Origin: Streptacidiphilus albus JL83 | GTDB taxonomy: Bacteria > Actinomycetota > Actinomycetes > Streptomycetales > Streptomycetaceae | Direction: 5' to 3' | Length of the DNA stretch: 64,000 bases | Assembly (NCBI RefSeq): GCF_000744705.1 | Contig: NZ_JQML01000001.1 | Coordinates: forward strand, 3,234,017 to 3,298,016 | Shown here: piece by piece, positions 7,304 through 16,964 of the stretch | Position numbering within the stretch: position 1 is the first letter of the stretch | How the letters are laid out: every line of letters begins with the position of its first letter | Notes under the pieces: model-generated | Database searches by the model: none | Seen by the model: only the letters and a program-made list of their open reading frames with translations | What the model was told of the DNA's origin: nothing | Program-made: the position numbers and the translations under genes

Positions 7304-7825
7304 ATGACAACCAGCCCTTCAGTCGTTCCCGACGACGCCGCCGCGGAACCCGACGGGAGCCAGGACGCCCCCTGGCTCTCCGACGACGAGCAGCGGCTCT
7401 GGCGGGCCCATCTGGAGGTCAGCCGGCTGCTGATGTACCAACTGGAGCGCGAGCTCCAGCCGTGGGGACTGTCCACCAACGACTACACCATCCTGGTCGA
7501 GCTCTCGGAGAGCCCCAAGCGCCGGATGCGGATGACCGACCTGGCGACCGCCACGCTCCAGTCCAAGAGCCGGCTCTCGCACCAGATCACCCGGATGGAG
7601 GCGGCCGGGCTGGTCGTCCGCGAGGACTGCGCCGGCGACCGCCGCGGCCTCTACGCGGTCCTGACCGAGCAGGGCTGGGAGGTCATGAGCAGGCTCGCCC
7701 CGGTGCATGTGCGCAGCGTCCGCGAGCACTTCATCGACCGGCTGGACGCCGACCAGGTCGCCTCGATGTACGAGGCGCTGGCCCCCATCGCCGAGCACCT
7801 GCGCGAGCTGCGCGGACGCCCCTGA
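7304..7825 (+). CDS. MarR family regulator
   Basis: The 173-residue product has the MarR winged helix-turn-helix (about residues 45-140), with recognition helix region LQSKSRLSHQITRMEAAG and wing EDCAGDRRGLYAVLT. It follows the DUF2127 gene and ends 7 bases from the convergent meaB stop. The close TATCAT element at 7292 suggests a leaderless mRNA. Its targets are unknown; the two MarR proteins of this window are not close copies of each other. Confidence 0.88.
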   Translation: MTTSPSVVPDDAAAEPDGSQDAPWLSDDEQRLWRAHLEVSRLLMYQLERELQPWGLSTNDYTILVELSESPKRRMRMTDLATATLQSKSRLSHQITRMEAAGLVVREDCAGDRRGLYAVLTEQGWEVMSRLAPVHVRSVREHFIDRLDADQVASMYEALAPIAEHLRELRGRP

Positions 7826-7832
7826 ACCGCGA

Positions 7833-8789
7833 CTACCGCTCGATCAGGCCGGCGACCAGCGTGTCGGCGGCGGTGTAGGGGTCGAGCTCGCCGGCCGCGA
7901 CCCGGCCCGCCAGGCCGTCCAGGTGCTGGTCCCCGCGCAGGTCGCCGAAGCGCTGCCGGAGCGCGGTGACCGCGATCGTCTCGATCTCCTGGGCCGCCCG
8001 CCGCCGCCGACGGACCGTCAGCTCGTCGTGCTCGCCCAGCCAGGCCCGGTGCTTCTCCAGCGCCTCGACCAGCTCGTCCACGCCCTCGCCGCGCGCCGCC
8101 ACGGTCTTCACCACCGACGGACGCCAGGCCCCGGGCGCGCGGGCCTCGCCGAGGCCCAGCATGTGGTTGAGCTCACGCGCGGTCGCGTCCGCGCCGTCCC
8201 GGTCGGCCTTGTTGACCACGTAGACGTCGCCGATCTCCAGGATGCCCGCCTTGGCGGCCTGGATGCCGTCGCCCATCCCCGGGGCCAGCAGCACCACGGT
8301 GGTGTCGGCCTGAGCCGCGATCTCCACCTCGGACTGGCCGACCCCGACCGTCTCCACCAGCACCACGTCGCAGCCGGCCGCGTCCAGCACCCGGATCGCC
8401 TGCGGCGCGGCCCAGGCCAGGCCGCCGAGGTGGCCCCGGGTCGCCATCGAGCGGATGAAGACCTCGGGGTCGGTGGCGTGGTCCTGCATCCGCACCCGGT
8501 CGCCGAGCAGCGCGCCGCCGGAGAAGGGCGAGGAGGGGTCCACCGCCAGCACCGCGACCCGCTTGCCGAGCCGCCGGTAGGCGGTGACCAGGGCGGAGGT
8601 GGTGGTCGACTTGCCGACGCCCGGTGAGCCGGTGAGGCCGACCACATAGGCGTTGCCGGTCAGCGGGGCCAGTGCGGCCATCACCTCCCGCAGTTGCGGG
8701 GAGGCGCTCTCGACCAGCGAGATCAACCGGGCCACGGCCCGTGGCCGGCCCGCTCGCGCCTGCTCGACCAGCGTGGCCACGTCCGACAT
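7833..8789 (-). CDS. meaB: MeaB/ArgK family GTPase, chaperone of B12-dependent acyl-CoA mutases
   Basis: The 318-residue G3E-type GTPase has Walker A GSPGVGKST (about residues 54-62), a switch region with VETVGVGQSEVE and the guanine-specificity motif VNKAD. MeaB protects and reactivates adenosylcobalamin-dependent mutases by gating cofactor loading and removing damaged cobalamin. Its expected clients here are IcmA (3.1-4.8 kb) and a methylmalonyl-CoA mutase encoded elsewhere. The ATG start is preceded by AGGGAGA. It lies downstream of the acetyltransferase gene on the same strand, but a strong hairpin between the two suggests separate transcription. Confidence 0.93.
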   Translation of the reverse strand: MSDVATLVEQARAGRPRAVARLISLVESASPQLREVMAALAPLTGNAYVVGLTGSPGVGKSTTTSALVTAYRRLGKRVAVLAVDPSSPFSGGALLGDRVRMQDHATDPEVFIRSMATRGHLGGLAWAAPQAIRVLDAAGCDVVLVETVGVGQSEVEIAAQADTTVVLLAPGMGDGIQAAKAGILEIGDVYVVNKADRDGADATARELNHMLGLGEARAPGAWRPSVVKTVAARGEGVDELVEALEKHRAWLGEHDELTVRRRRRAAQEIETIAVTALRQRFGDLRGDQHLDGLAGRVAAGELDPYTAADTLVAGLIER

Positions 8790-8843
8790 CGGCGCCTGTC
8801 TCCCTGGGGGTGGTGGTGTGTGGATGGTCAGGTGGATGGAGCG

Positions 8844-8879
8844 GTGGGGTGGGCGGACCCGCACGCCCGCCCACCCCAC
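8844..8879 (-). terminator. Terminator after the acetyl-CoA acetyltransferase gene
   Basis: GTGGGGTGGGCG (8844-8855) pairs perfectly with CGCCCACCCCAC (8868-8879) around a 12-base loop. It lies between the acetyltransferase stop and the meaB start. No T-run follows, which is usual in high-GC actinomycetes. Confidence 0.7.
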
Positions 8880-8928
8880 GTTCGCAGGCCCGGCTCGGGC
8901 CGAAGGACTGCTCGGACCGAAGGACTGC

Positions 8929-10137
8929 TCAGACCGAAGGGACGCGGACGATCAGCGCGTCGCCCTGGCCGCCGCCACCGCAGAGCGCGGCCGCGCCGGT
9001 GCCGCCGCCGCGGCGCTTGAGCTCCAGCGCCAGGGTGAGCACGACCCGGGCGCCGGACATGCCGATCGGGTGGCCCAGCGCGATCGCGCCGCCGTTGACG
9101 TTCACCTTCTCCAGCGGGACGCCCAGCTCCTTGACCGACTGGACCGCGACCGCCGCGAAGGCCTCGTTGATCTCGATCAGGTCCAGTTCCTCGACGCCGA
9201 TGCCCTCCTTGCCGAGGGCGTGCTTGATGGCGTTGGCGGGCTGGGACTGGAGCGAGTTGTCCGGTCCGGCGACATTGCCGTGGGCGCCGATCTCGGCGAT
9301 CCACTCCAGGCCCAGCTCCTCGGCCTTGGCCTTGCTCATCACCACGACGGCGGCGGCGCCGTCGGAGATCTGCGAGGAGGTGCCGGCCGTGATGGTGCCG
9401 TCGCGCTTGAAGGCGGGGCGCAGCCCGGCCAGCGTCTCGATCGTGGTCTCGGCGCGGATGCCCTCGTCCTTGGCGAAGAGCACCGGCTCGCCCTTCCGCT
9501 GCGGGATGGCGACCGGGACGATCTCCTCGTCGAAGACGCCGTTCTTCTGCGCGGCGGCGGCCAGCTGGTGCGAGCGGGCGGCGATCGCGTCCTGCTCCTC
9601 GCGGCCGATGCCGAGGCGGCCGTTGTGGGTCTCGGTGGACTCGCCCATCGGGATGTTCTCGAAGGCGTCGGTCAGCCCGTCGTAGGCCATCGCGTCGAGC
9701 AGCTCGACGGCGCCGTACTTGTAGCCCTCGCGGGACTTGGGCAGCAGGTGCGGCGCATTGGTCATCGACTCCTGGCCGCCGGCCACGATCACGTCGAACT
9801 CGCCGGCCCGGATCAGCTGGTCGGCCAGGGCGATGGCGTCCAGCCCCGAGAGGCAGACCTTGTTGATGGTCAGCGCGGGGACGTTCATCGGAATGCCGGC
9901 CTTGACGGCGGCCTGGCGGGCCGGAATCTGGCCGGCGCCGGCCTGGAGCACCTGCCCCATGATCACGTACTGGACCTGCTCGCCGGTGATCCCGGCGCGC
10001 TCCAGCGCCGCCTTGATCGCGACGCCGCCGAGGTCGGCGCCGGAGAAGCCCTTGAGCGATCCGAGCAGGCGGCCCATGGGGGTACGGGCGCCGGCGACGA
10101 TCACTGAGGTGGTGGCGTTCTTCGCGGAGTTGCTCAT
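8929..10137 (-). CDS. Acetyl-CoA C-acetyltransferase (thiolase)
   Basis: The 402-residue protein is a thiolase with the nucleophilic Cys95 (NKVCLSG), the [10 protein letters not shown] histidine motif and the C-terminal [11 protein letters not shown] cysteine motif, so all three catalytic elements are intact. It makes or cleaves acetoacetyl-CoA. The ATG at 10137 was chosen over an upstream start because it begins the conserved fold directly and AAAGGGG precedes it. The divergent neighbour is mce, and the shared 220-base spacer probably carries both promoters. It likely works with the 3-hydroxybutyryl-CoA dehydrogenase at 27.8 kb. Confidence 0.93.
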   Translation of the reverse strand: MSNSAKNATTSVIVAGARTPMGRLLGSLKGFSGADLGGVAIKAALERAGITGEQVQYVIMGQVLQAGAGQIPARQAAVKAGIPMNVPALTINKVCLSGLDAIALADQLIRAGEFDVIVAGGQESMTNAPHLLPKSREGYKYGAVELLDAMAYDGLTDAFENIPMGESTETHNGRLGIGREEQDAIAARSHQLAAAAQKNGVFDEEIVPVAIPQRKGEPVLFAKDEGIRAETTIETLAGLRPAFKRDGTITAGTSSQISDGAAAVVVMSKAKAEELGLEWIAEIGAHGNVAGPDNSLQSQPANAIKHALGKEGIGVEELDLIEINEAFAAVAVQSVKELGVPLEKVNVNGGAIALGHPIGMSGARVVLTLALELKRRGGGTGAAALCGGGGQGDALIVRVPSV

Positions 10138-10360
10138 GCTGGTCGAGCCCCTTTGCTGCGACTGGCCTGGGCGCGGCGCTGCCACGGTCACTGCGTTCCA
10201 GGAGAGGAGGGTATGGCTTCCATAATGTACTGATGTGTAACGCAGCCGTCACCGGATGAGTGGTGTGATCACGGGCACGGTCGGACCGGGTTTCCGGGAG
10301 GGCCCGGGGTGCGGTGCACTGGTAGGCGTCACGTCCGACCCCCCTGCTTCGGAGGCCCCC

Positions 10361-10792
10361 GTGCTCACCCGCATCGACCACATCGGCATCGCCTGCTTCG
10401 ACCTGGACAAGACGGTGGAGTTCTACCGGGCCACCTACGGCTTCGAGGTGTTCCACAGCGAGGTCAACGAGGAGCAGGGCGTGCGCGAGGCCATGCTGAA
10501 GATCAACGACACCGGCGACGGCGGGGCCTCCTACCTCCAGCTGCTGGAGCCGACCCGGGAGGACTCGGCGGTCGGCAAGTGGCTGGCGAAGAACGGCGAG
10601 GGCGTGCACCACATCGCCTTCGGCACCGCGGACGTGGACGGGGACGCGGCGGAGATCCGCGGCAAGGGCGTCCGGGTGCTCTACGAGGAGCCCCGGATCG
10701 GCTCGATGGGATCCCGGATCACCTTCCTGCACCCCAAGGACTGCGGCGGGGTGCTGACCGAGCTGGTGACGGCCAAGCCGGGCGAGCACTGA
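10361..10792 (+). CDS. mce: Methylmalonyl-CoA epimerase
   Basis: The 143-residue VOC-fold protein has the two metal-binding halves of this family: DHIGIA with His7 at the N-terminus, GVHHIAFG in the middle and the C-terminal LTELV glutamate. It interconverts (R)- and (S)-methylmalonyl-CoA, linking propionyl-CoA carboxylation to methylmalonyl-CoA mutase. The GTG start has GGAGG at an ideal distance. It is divergent from the acetyl-CoA acetyltransferase and precedes scy. Confidence 0.93.
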   Translation: MLTRIDHIGIACFDLDKTVEFYRATYGFEVFHSEVNEEQGVREAMLKINDTGDGGASYLQLLEPTREDSAVGKWLAKNGEGVHHIAFGTADVDGDAAEIRGKGVRVLYEEPRIGSMGSRITFLHPKDCGGVLTELVTAKPGEH

Positions 10793-11090
10793 GCCCCCGG
10801 CCGAGCCCCCGGCGATCGGCGAAAACCCGTCAGTAACCTGAGCCGACCCCGGCACCCCCCTGCACATCAGCCCCATGACGTGAGAAAATGCGCCAGTGCC
10901 GCGGTCCGACGACCGTCGCACCTGCCCGCGTGGCAGGACGGACGGGTACGGCGCTCGGCTTCGCCGCGATCTGTCACCATTGACCGCAGAGCACGACTTC
11001 ATCATGGAGCTCACTCGGACAGCGGAACGGGATCCACCCGGTTTCCGCCGTCCGGTGGCGACCCGACCAGGAGACGGATGGGACCGCGGC

Positions 11091-14000
11091 GTGCGGGGCT
11101 ACGACGGCTACGAGGTTGACGATCACCTCTCCAAGTTCGAGGCCGAGATGGATCGGCTACGAACGGAGCGGGAGAAGGCCGTCACGCATGCCGAAGACCT
11201 CGCCTACCAGGTGGAGGTGCTTCGGGCCAAGCTGCACGAGGCTCGTCGGCAGCTTGCGCAGCCGCGCGCCTTCGACTCCGTGGCCGGGCAGGCCGAGCAG
11301 ATCCTCCGCAACGCCGAGATGCAGGCCGAGCAGCTGCGCGCGGACGCCGAGCGGATGCGGCTCGAAGCCCAGAACGCCACCGCCCGGGTCATGCAGGAGG
11401 CCGCCGAGCGCAGCGCCCGGCTCCAGGCCGAGTGGCAGGCCGAGGCCGAGAACCGCCGGCACCGGCTGGAGGCCGAGCTCGCCGAGCTGCGCCGGAACGC
11501 CGAACGCCACGTCAACGAGAACGTCAGCTGGGCCGAGCAGGCCCGGGCCGGCACCGAGGAGCAGGCCCGCCGGGTCATCGAGGAGTCCCGGCTGGAGGCC
11601 GAGCGGCTGCTCGCCGCCGCCAGGGCCGAGGCCATGGCCGTCTCCGAGCAGGCCACCTCGCAGGTCGCGGCGGACGTCGAGTCCACCCGCGCCGAGGCCG
11701 ACGAGGTACTGCACCGAGCCCGGACCGAGGCCGAGCGGCTGCTGACCGCCGCCGCCGCGCAGGCCCAGAACGCCGCCGAGAGCGCCCAGGCGGTGAAGCA
11801 GTCCGCCGACAGCGAGGCCGGCGAGCAGCTCCTGCACGCCCAGGCCGAGGTCGAGGAGCTGCGCCGGGCCGCCGAGAACGCCAAGGCGGCGGCCGAGCAG
11901 GAGTTGGCCGGCCGGATCGCCGAGGCCGACGCCCTGCGCCGGGAGGCCGAGGCGCTGCGGGCCGAGGCCGAGGCCCTGGCCGCCCAGCGGCTGGCCGAGG
12001 TCGAGGCCCAGGCCACGCAGCGGCTCACGGAGGCCGAGACCGCCGGCGACCAGCGCACCGCGACGGCCAAGGCCGAGGTCGCCCGGATGGTGGCCGGGGC
12101 CACCAAGGAGGCCGAACAGCTCACCACCACCGCCGAGCGGGTCAGGGCGGAGGCCGAGCAACTGCTCGACGATGCCGAGAGCGAGGTCGAGCGGCTGCGG
12201 ACCGAGGCCGTCGAGGCCGGACGGACCGAGGGCGCCGCCAACGCCACCGCCCACCTCGCCAAGGCCGCCCGCACCGCCGAGGACGTCATCGGCCGGGCCA
12301 CCGAGGAGGCCGGACAGCTGCGCGCCGCCGCCGCCGAGGAGGCCGAGCGGGTCCGGGCCGAGGCCAGGGCCGAGGTCGAGCGGCTGCGCGCGGAGAGCCG
12401 CGCGGCGGCCGAGCGGGCGCAGGGCAGCGCGCTGGACGAGATCCAGGCGCACCAGGACGAAGCGGCCCGGCTGCGGGCCGAGGCCGAGGCACAGCGGGCG
12501 GAGGCGGCCCACGAGGCGGAGCGGATCCGGGCCGAGGCCCGCCGCCAGGCCATAACGCAGATCGAGGAGGGCGCCCGCACCGCCGAGGAGCTGCTGGTCC
12601 GGGCGAAGGCCGACGCGGACGAACTGCGCGGCGGGGCGGCGGTGGAGCTCGCGAAGCTCCGCGAGCGGGCGACCGAGCAGGCCACCGAGGTCCAGAGCCG
12701 GGCCGAGGCGGTACTGGCCCGGGCCCGGGCCGAGGCCGAGCGGCTGCGCAATGAGGCCGACACCGAGCTGAGCGCCGCCCGGCGGCGGCAGGCCGAGGCC
12801 GAGTCCGAGCAGCACGAGCGGATCACCCAGGCCGAGCAGGCTTCGGCGCAGGCCGCCGAGCAGGCGGCGGCGGAGCTGCTGGCCCGGGCCGAGGCCGAGG
12901 CCACGGCCTTGCGCTCGCAGGCCGAGCTGGAGCGGGACGAGGCGCTGCGCACCGCCGAGCAGGCGGCGACGGCCCGGGTCGAGGAGGCCTCGGCGGCGGC
13001 CGCGCAGCTGCTGGAGCAGGCGCGGGCGGACCACGACCGGGCCACGGCCGAGGCGCAGCGGCTGTCCGAGGAGTCCCGGGCGGCCTACGACCGGGCCAAC
13101 GAGGAGCTGGAGCGCCGGCGCCAGGTGGCCGAGGCGGACGAGGCCGCCGCCGCCGAACTGCGTTCCGCGGCCGAGGCCTTCGCGGCGGAGCTGCGCGAGC
13201 GGGTCGCGGCCGAGGTCGCCGCGGAGCGGGCCGAGACCGAGACCGGGCTGGCCCGGCAGCAGGCCGAGGCCCAGGCCGAGCGCACCGCGCTGCTGACGGA
13301 GGCCCAGGCCGAGGCCCAGCGGCTGCGTGCCGAGACCGATGCCCGGATCGCCGAGGAGCTGGCCGAGACCGAGCGACTGCGCGCCGAGGGCGAGGCCGAA
13401 CGCGGCACCCTGCTCGGCGAGGCCAGGACCGAGGCCGAACGGCTCCGCACCGAGACCGCGACCCTGGTCGCCGAGCAGCGGGCGGCGCTGGAGCGGCAGC
13501 AGGCCGAGACCCAGGCCGAGCTGGCCCGGCAGCAGGCCGAGACCGAGGCCCGGCGCACCGCGCTGCTGACGGAGGCTCAGGCCGAGGTTCAGCGGCTGCG
13601 CGCCGAGACCGACGCCCGGATCGCCGAGGAGCTGGCCGAGACCGAGCGACTGCGCGCCGAGGGCGAGGCCGAACGCGGCACCCTGCTCGGCGAGGCCAGG
13701 ACCGAGGCCGAACGGCTCCGCGCGGAGACCGGCGCCCGGGTCGCCGAGGAGCTGGCCAAGGCCGAGGGCGACAGCGCCCGGATGCGCGCCGAGGCCGAGC
13801 AGGACGCGGCCCAGCTCCGCTCCGAGAGCAAGGCCAAGGCCGCCGAGCACTTCACCGAGCTGGAACGGCAGCGCAACCGGGCCGAGGGCGAGCGCAGCAC
13901 CCTGCTCGCCGAGGCCCGGGAGGAGGCCGAGCGGCTGCGGACCGAGGCGGAGGCAGCCGCCGCGCAGCTGCACGCCGAGACCGAGGCGGCCGCCGCCGAG

Positions 14001-15752
14001 CGGCTGGCCGAGCTGGAGCGGCAGCGGGTGCAGGCCGAAGCCGTCGCCGAGGCCGAGCTGGCCGAGGCCCAGCGGCAGCGCGGCGACGCCACCGAGGAGC
14101 TGGCCGCCGCCCGCGCCGAGGCCGCCAGGCTCACCGCCGAGGCCGAGCAGGAGGCGTCCCAGGTCCGGGAGTTGGCGACGACCGAGGCCGCCCGGCTGCG
14201 CAACGAGGCCGAGGAGTCCGCGATCAGCACGATCGCGGCCGGCGAGGACGAGGCGGCCGAGGTCCGGCAGTCCGTCGCCGGCATGTACGAGGCCGCCGAG
14301 CTGCAGACCACCCAGCTGCGGGCCGAGGCCGAGCGGGAGGCCGCCCGGGTCAGGGCCGAGGCCGAGGAGCAGGCCGAGGGCGTGCGCGCCAGCGTCGCGA
14401 CCGAGGCCGGCCAGGTCAGGGACCTGGCGACGACCGAGGCCGCCCGGCTCCGGGCGGAGGCCGAGCGGACGCTCGCCGCCGCCGAGGCCGAGGCCGCGTC
14501 GGTGCTGGCCGCCGCCGAGGCCGAGTCGCTGCGGCTGCGCGAGGAGGCGCAGGCGGTGCGGACCGCCGCGTCGGAGGACGCGGACCGGGTCGCCGCCGAG
14601 GCTTCGGCCGCCGCCGACACCCTCCGGGCCGAGGCCGAGACCGAGGCCGACCGGCTGCGCAAGGAGGCCGGCGCGGTCCGGATCGCCGCCGCCGAGCTGG
14701 CCGAGCAGATCACCGCCGAGGCCGAGACGGCCGCGCTGGCGACCACCGCGGCCGCCGAGGAGCAGGCCGACGCGATGGTGTCGGCCGCCCGCAAGGAGGC
14801 CGAGCGACTGGCCACGGAGGGGGCCAACGAGGGCGCGGCCCTGGTCGAGCAGGCCCGCGCGGACGCCGACGTGATGCTGGTGGAGGCCCGCCGGGACGCC
14901 ACCGCGATCCGGGAGCGGGCCGAGGAGCTGCGCGAGCGCACCGACGCCGAGGCGCTGGAGCTGCACGAGCGCGCCCGCCGCGAGTCCGCCGAGGCGATGA
15001 AGGCGGCCGGCGAAAGGGTCGACAAGCTGGTGGCGTCGGCGACCGAACAGGTCCAGGATGTCCAGCGGGAGGCCGCGGCGGCACTGGCGGACGCCAAGGC
15101 GCACGCCGCCAAGCTGGTGGCCAACGCCGAGGAGAAGGCGGCCGGACTGCTGGCCAAGGCCGAACAGGAGGCTGCGGACACGCAGTCGGAAGCTTCGACG
15201 GAGGCGAGCCGGGTCCGGATCGCCGCCGTGCGGAAGGCGGAGGGGCTGCTCAAGGAGGCCGAGCAGAGGCTCGCCGACAACACCGCCAAGGGGGACGCGC
15301 TGCGGACCGAGGCGGAGGAGCAGCTCCGGACCGCGAAGCAGGAGGCGGAGCAGCTGCGCGCGGCATCCGCCGAGGCGGCGGAGCGCATCCGCAAGGAGGC
15401 CGTCCAGGCCGCCGAGGACGAGCTGACCCGGGCCCGCGAGGAAGCGGAGCAGCTCACCGACGAGGCTCTGAACGAGGCTCAGCGGATCACCGACGAGGGT
15501 CGCCGCGACCTCGACGAACTGGTGAACCGACGCAAGGACATCAACACCGAGATCGCCCGAGTCCAGGATGTGCTGCAGGCCCTGGAGTCCTTCGAGGCTC
15601 CGTCAGGGTCCGCCTCGGGCAAGAACAACGGGGCCAACGGGGGCAACGGCACGGGTCGTACAGGGAGTGGCCGGGGCAGCGCTCCGGCAGGCGTCGGAGC
15701 GGGCGCCACCCGGGCGGGTGGCAAACGCGGCGACACGACACCACCCGATTGA
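11091..15752 (+). CDS. scy: Scy, giant coiled-coil protein of the hyphal tip polarisome
   Basis: The 1553-residue product is almost wholly coiled coil rich in Ala, Glu and Arg. A short N-terminal region (DDHLSKFEAEMDRL, then YQVEVLRAKLHEARRQL) resembles the DivIVA-like start of S. coelicolor Scy; a Gly/Ser/Thr-rich tail closes it. Scy organises DivIVA and FilP at growing tips and influences ParA. The protein is some 200 residues longer than S. coelicolor Scy as I recall it, and part of the extra length is a recent internal duplication at 13281-13722. The start is uncertain: GTG at 11091 gives the conserved VRGYDGYE beginning but has only a distant AGGAG; the frame stays open to 10896. filP follows 111 bases later. 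Confidence 0.9.
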   Translation: MRGYDGYEVDDHLSKFEAEMDRLRTEREKAVTHAEDLAYQVEVLRAKLHEARRQLAQPRAFDSVAGQAEQILRNAEMQAEQLRADAERMRLEAQNATARVMQEAAERSARLQAEWQAEAENRRHRLEAELAELRRNAERHVNENVSWAEQARAGTEEQARRVIEESRLEAERLLAAARAEAMAVSEQATSQVAADVESTRAEADEVLHRARTEAERLLTAAAAQAQNAAESAQAVKQSADSEAGEQLLHAQAEVEELRRAAENAKAAAEQELAGRIAEADALRREAEALRAEAEALAAQRLAEVEAQATQRLTEAETAGDQRTATAKAEVARMVAGATKEAEQLTTTAERVRAEAEQLLDDAESEVERLRTEAVEAGRTEGAANATAHLAKAARTAEDVIGRATEEAGQLRAAAAEEAERVRAEARAEVERLRAESRAAAERAQGSALDEIQAHQDEAARLRAEAEAQRAEAAHEAERIRAEARRQAITQIEEGARTAEELLVRAKADADELRGGAAVELAKLRERATEQATEVQSRAEAVLARARAEAERLRNEADTELSAARRRQAEAESEQHERITQAEQASAQAAEQAAAELLARAEAEATALRSQAELERDEALRTAEQAATARVEEASAAAAQLLEQARADHDRATAEAQRLSEESRAAYDRANEELERRRQVAEADEAAAAELRSAAEAFAAELRERVAAEVAAERAETETGLARQQAEAQAERTALLTEAQAEAQRLRAETDARIAEELAETERLRAEGEAERGTLLGEARTEAERLRTETATLVAEQRAALERQQAETQAELARQQAETEARRTALLTEAQAEVQRLRAETDARIAEELAETERLRAEGEAERGTLLGEARTEAERLRAETGARVAEELAKAEGDSARMRAEAEQDAAQLRSESKAKAAEHFTELERQRNRAEGERSTLLAEAREEAERLRTEAEAAAAQLHAETEAAAAERLAELERQRVQAEAVAEAELAEAQRQRGDATEELAAARAEAARLTAEAEQEASQVRELATTEAARLRNEAEESAISTIAAGEDEAAEVRQSVAGMYEAAELQTTQLRAEAEREAARVRAEAEEQAEGVRASVATEAGQVRDLATTEAARLRAEAERTLAAAEAEAASVLAAAEAESLRLREEAQAVRTAASEDADRVAAEASAAADTLRAEAETEADRLRKEAGAVRIAAAELAEQITAEAETAALATTAAAEEQADAMVSAARKEAERLATEGANEGAALVEQARADADVMLVEARRDATAIRERAEELRERTDAEALELHERARRESAEAMKAAGERVDKLVASATEQVQDVQREAAAALADAKAHAAKLVANAEEKAAGLLAKAEQEAADTQSEASTEASRVRIAAVRKAEGLLKEAEQRLADNTAKGDALRTEAEEQLRTAKQEAEQLRAASAEAAERIRKEAVQAAEDELTRAREEAEQLTDEALNEAQRITDEGRRDLDELVNRRKDINTEIARVQDVLQALESFEAPSGSASGKNNGANGGNGTGRTGSGRGSAPAGVGAGATRAGGKRGDTTPPD
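13281..13722 (+). repeat. Recent internal tandem duplication in scy, 273-base period
   Basis: The stretch 13281-13449 recurs at 13554-13722 with only a few base changes; the last roughly 108 bases of the two copies appear identical. The offset is 273 bases, 91 codons, which is 13 heptads, so the coiled-coil register is preserved. Ordinary Scy repeats are conserved as protein pattern, not at this nucleotide level. Confidence 0.85.
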
Positions 15753-15863
15753 GCGGTCATTCTCCACTCTTCATCGGCTTTCGGCGGATGACACTCCGAA
15801 TCCGTGCCAGGATTCGCCCTATCACCTCACACCTCACCGGGCATACGACAGGAACCGAACCCC

Positions 15864-16796
15864 ATGAGCGATCCACACTCTCCGCACGGCTTCGACACCG
15901 TGCGACGTGGGTACGAGCGTGCTCAGGTCGACGAGCGCATCAGCAAGCTGATCGCAGACCGGGACAGCGCCCTCGCCCGCATCACCGCGCTCGAGAAGCG
16001 GATCGAGGAGCTGCACCTCGAAACCCAGAACGCGCAGGCCCAGGTCTCCGACACGGAGCCCTCGTACGCCGGCCTCGGCGCCCGGGTCGAGAAGATCCTG
16101 CGGCTGGCCGAGGAGGAGGCGAAGGACCTTCGCGAGGAGGCCCGTCGCGCCGCCGAGCAGCACCGCGAGCTGGCCGAGGCCGCCGCGCAGCAGGTCCGCA
16201 GCGAGGCCGAGACCTTCGCCAAGGACCGTAAGGCCAAGGCCGAGGACGAGGGCCAGCGCATCGTCGACAAGGCGAAGAGCGACTCGACCCAGCTCCGCGC
16301 CGAGGCCACCAAGGACGCGCAGAACAAGCGCGAGGAGGCCGACGCCCTCTTCGAGGAGACCCGCGCCAAGGCCGCCCAGGCCGCCGCGGACTTCGAGACC
16401 AACCTGGCGAAGCGCCGCGAGCAGTCCGAGCGCGATCTGGCGGCCCGTCAGGCCAAGGCCGAGAAGCGCCTCGCGGAGATCGAGCACCGGGCGGAGCAGC
16501 TGCGCCTGGAGGCCGAGAAGCTCCGTACCGACGCCGAGCGCCGGGCCCGCCAGACGGTCGAGACGGCCCAGCGCCAGTCCGAGGACATCGTCGCGGACGC
16601 CAACGCCAAGGCCGACCGGATCCGCAGCGAGTCCGAGCGCGAGCTCGCGGCGCTGACGAACCGTCGGGACAGCATCAACGCCCAGCTGACCAACGTCCGC
16701 GAGATGCTGGCCACGCTGACCGGTGCGGCCGTCGCTGCGGCGACCCTGCCGGACGACGACCTGACCCGCGGCGTGCCCGCGCAGCAGTCGCGCTGA
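15864..16796 (+). CDS. filP: FilP, intermediate-filament-like cytoskeletal protein
   Basis: The 310-residue product matches the length of S. coelicolor FilP. A short N-terminal head (FDTVRRGYERAQVDERI) precedes a long coiled coil (about residues 25-285) and a small Ala/Thr tail. FilP forms filaments behind hyphal tips, gives stiffness to the hypha and interacts with DivIVA. The ATG has AGGA upstream. Its place just after scy is the standard Streptomyces arrangement, and both share the coiled-coil repeat type. Confidence 0.95.
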   Translation: MSDPHSPHGFDTVRRGYERAQVDERISKLIADRDSALARITALEKRIEELHLETQNAQAQVSDTEPSYAGLGARVEKILRLAEEEAKDLREEARRAAEQHRELAEAAAQQVRSEAETFAKDRKAKAEDEGQRIVDKAKSDSTQLRAEATKDAQNKREEADALFEETRAKAAQAAADFETNLAKRREQSERDLAARQAKAEKRLAEIEHRAEQLRLEAEKLRTDAERRARQTVETAQRQSEDIVADANAKADRIRSESERELAALTNRRDSINAQLTNVREMLATLTGAAVAAATLPDDDLTRGVPAQQSR

Positions 16797-16810
16797 CGTC
16801 TGCCGTTCCT

Positions 16811-16862
16811 GCCGAAGGCCCCGTGCCCGCCGCCCACCGCGGCGGGGTGCGGGGCCTTCGGC
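16811..16862 (+). terminator. Terminator after filP
   Basis: A 13-base perfect outer stem, GCCGAAGGCCCCG (16811-16823) with CGGGGCCTTCGGC (16850-16862), encloses an inner stem CCCGCCG/CGGCGGG. It starts 14 bases after the filP stop and separates the cytoskeletal genes from the ABC exporters. Confidence 0.8.
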
Positions 16863-16964
16863 GTTGCCGGGGCTGCCGTGCCGGGTGCGCCTGTCGGGCA
16901 ACTTCACCCGCTCTGTCCTATTCTGACGCAGAGTGACCAGCGTCCGGGCGAGCAGGGAGCGACG

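Noticed and set aside
10896..11090. Upstream start of scy at 10896
   Set aside because: The additional residues are Arg/Pro-rich and unconserved; the Scy-type beginning appears only from about 11091. The exact start remains uncertain.
11157..15104. A very long open frame (about 1300 codons) on the minus strand through scy
   Set aside because: The repeated GCC-GAG codon pattern of scy leaves other frames free of stops; the translation is Leu/Gly low complexity with no recognisable domain, while the plus-strand frame is clearly Scy.
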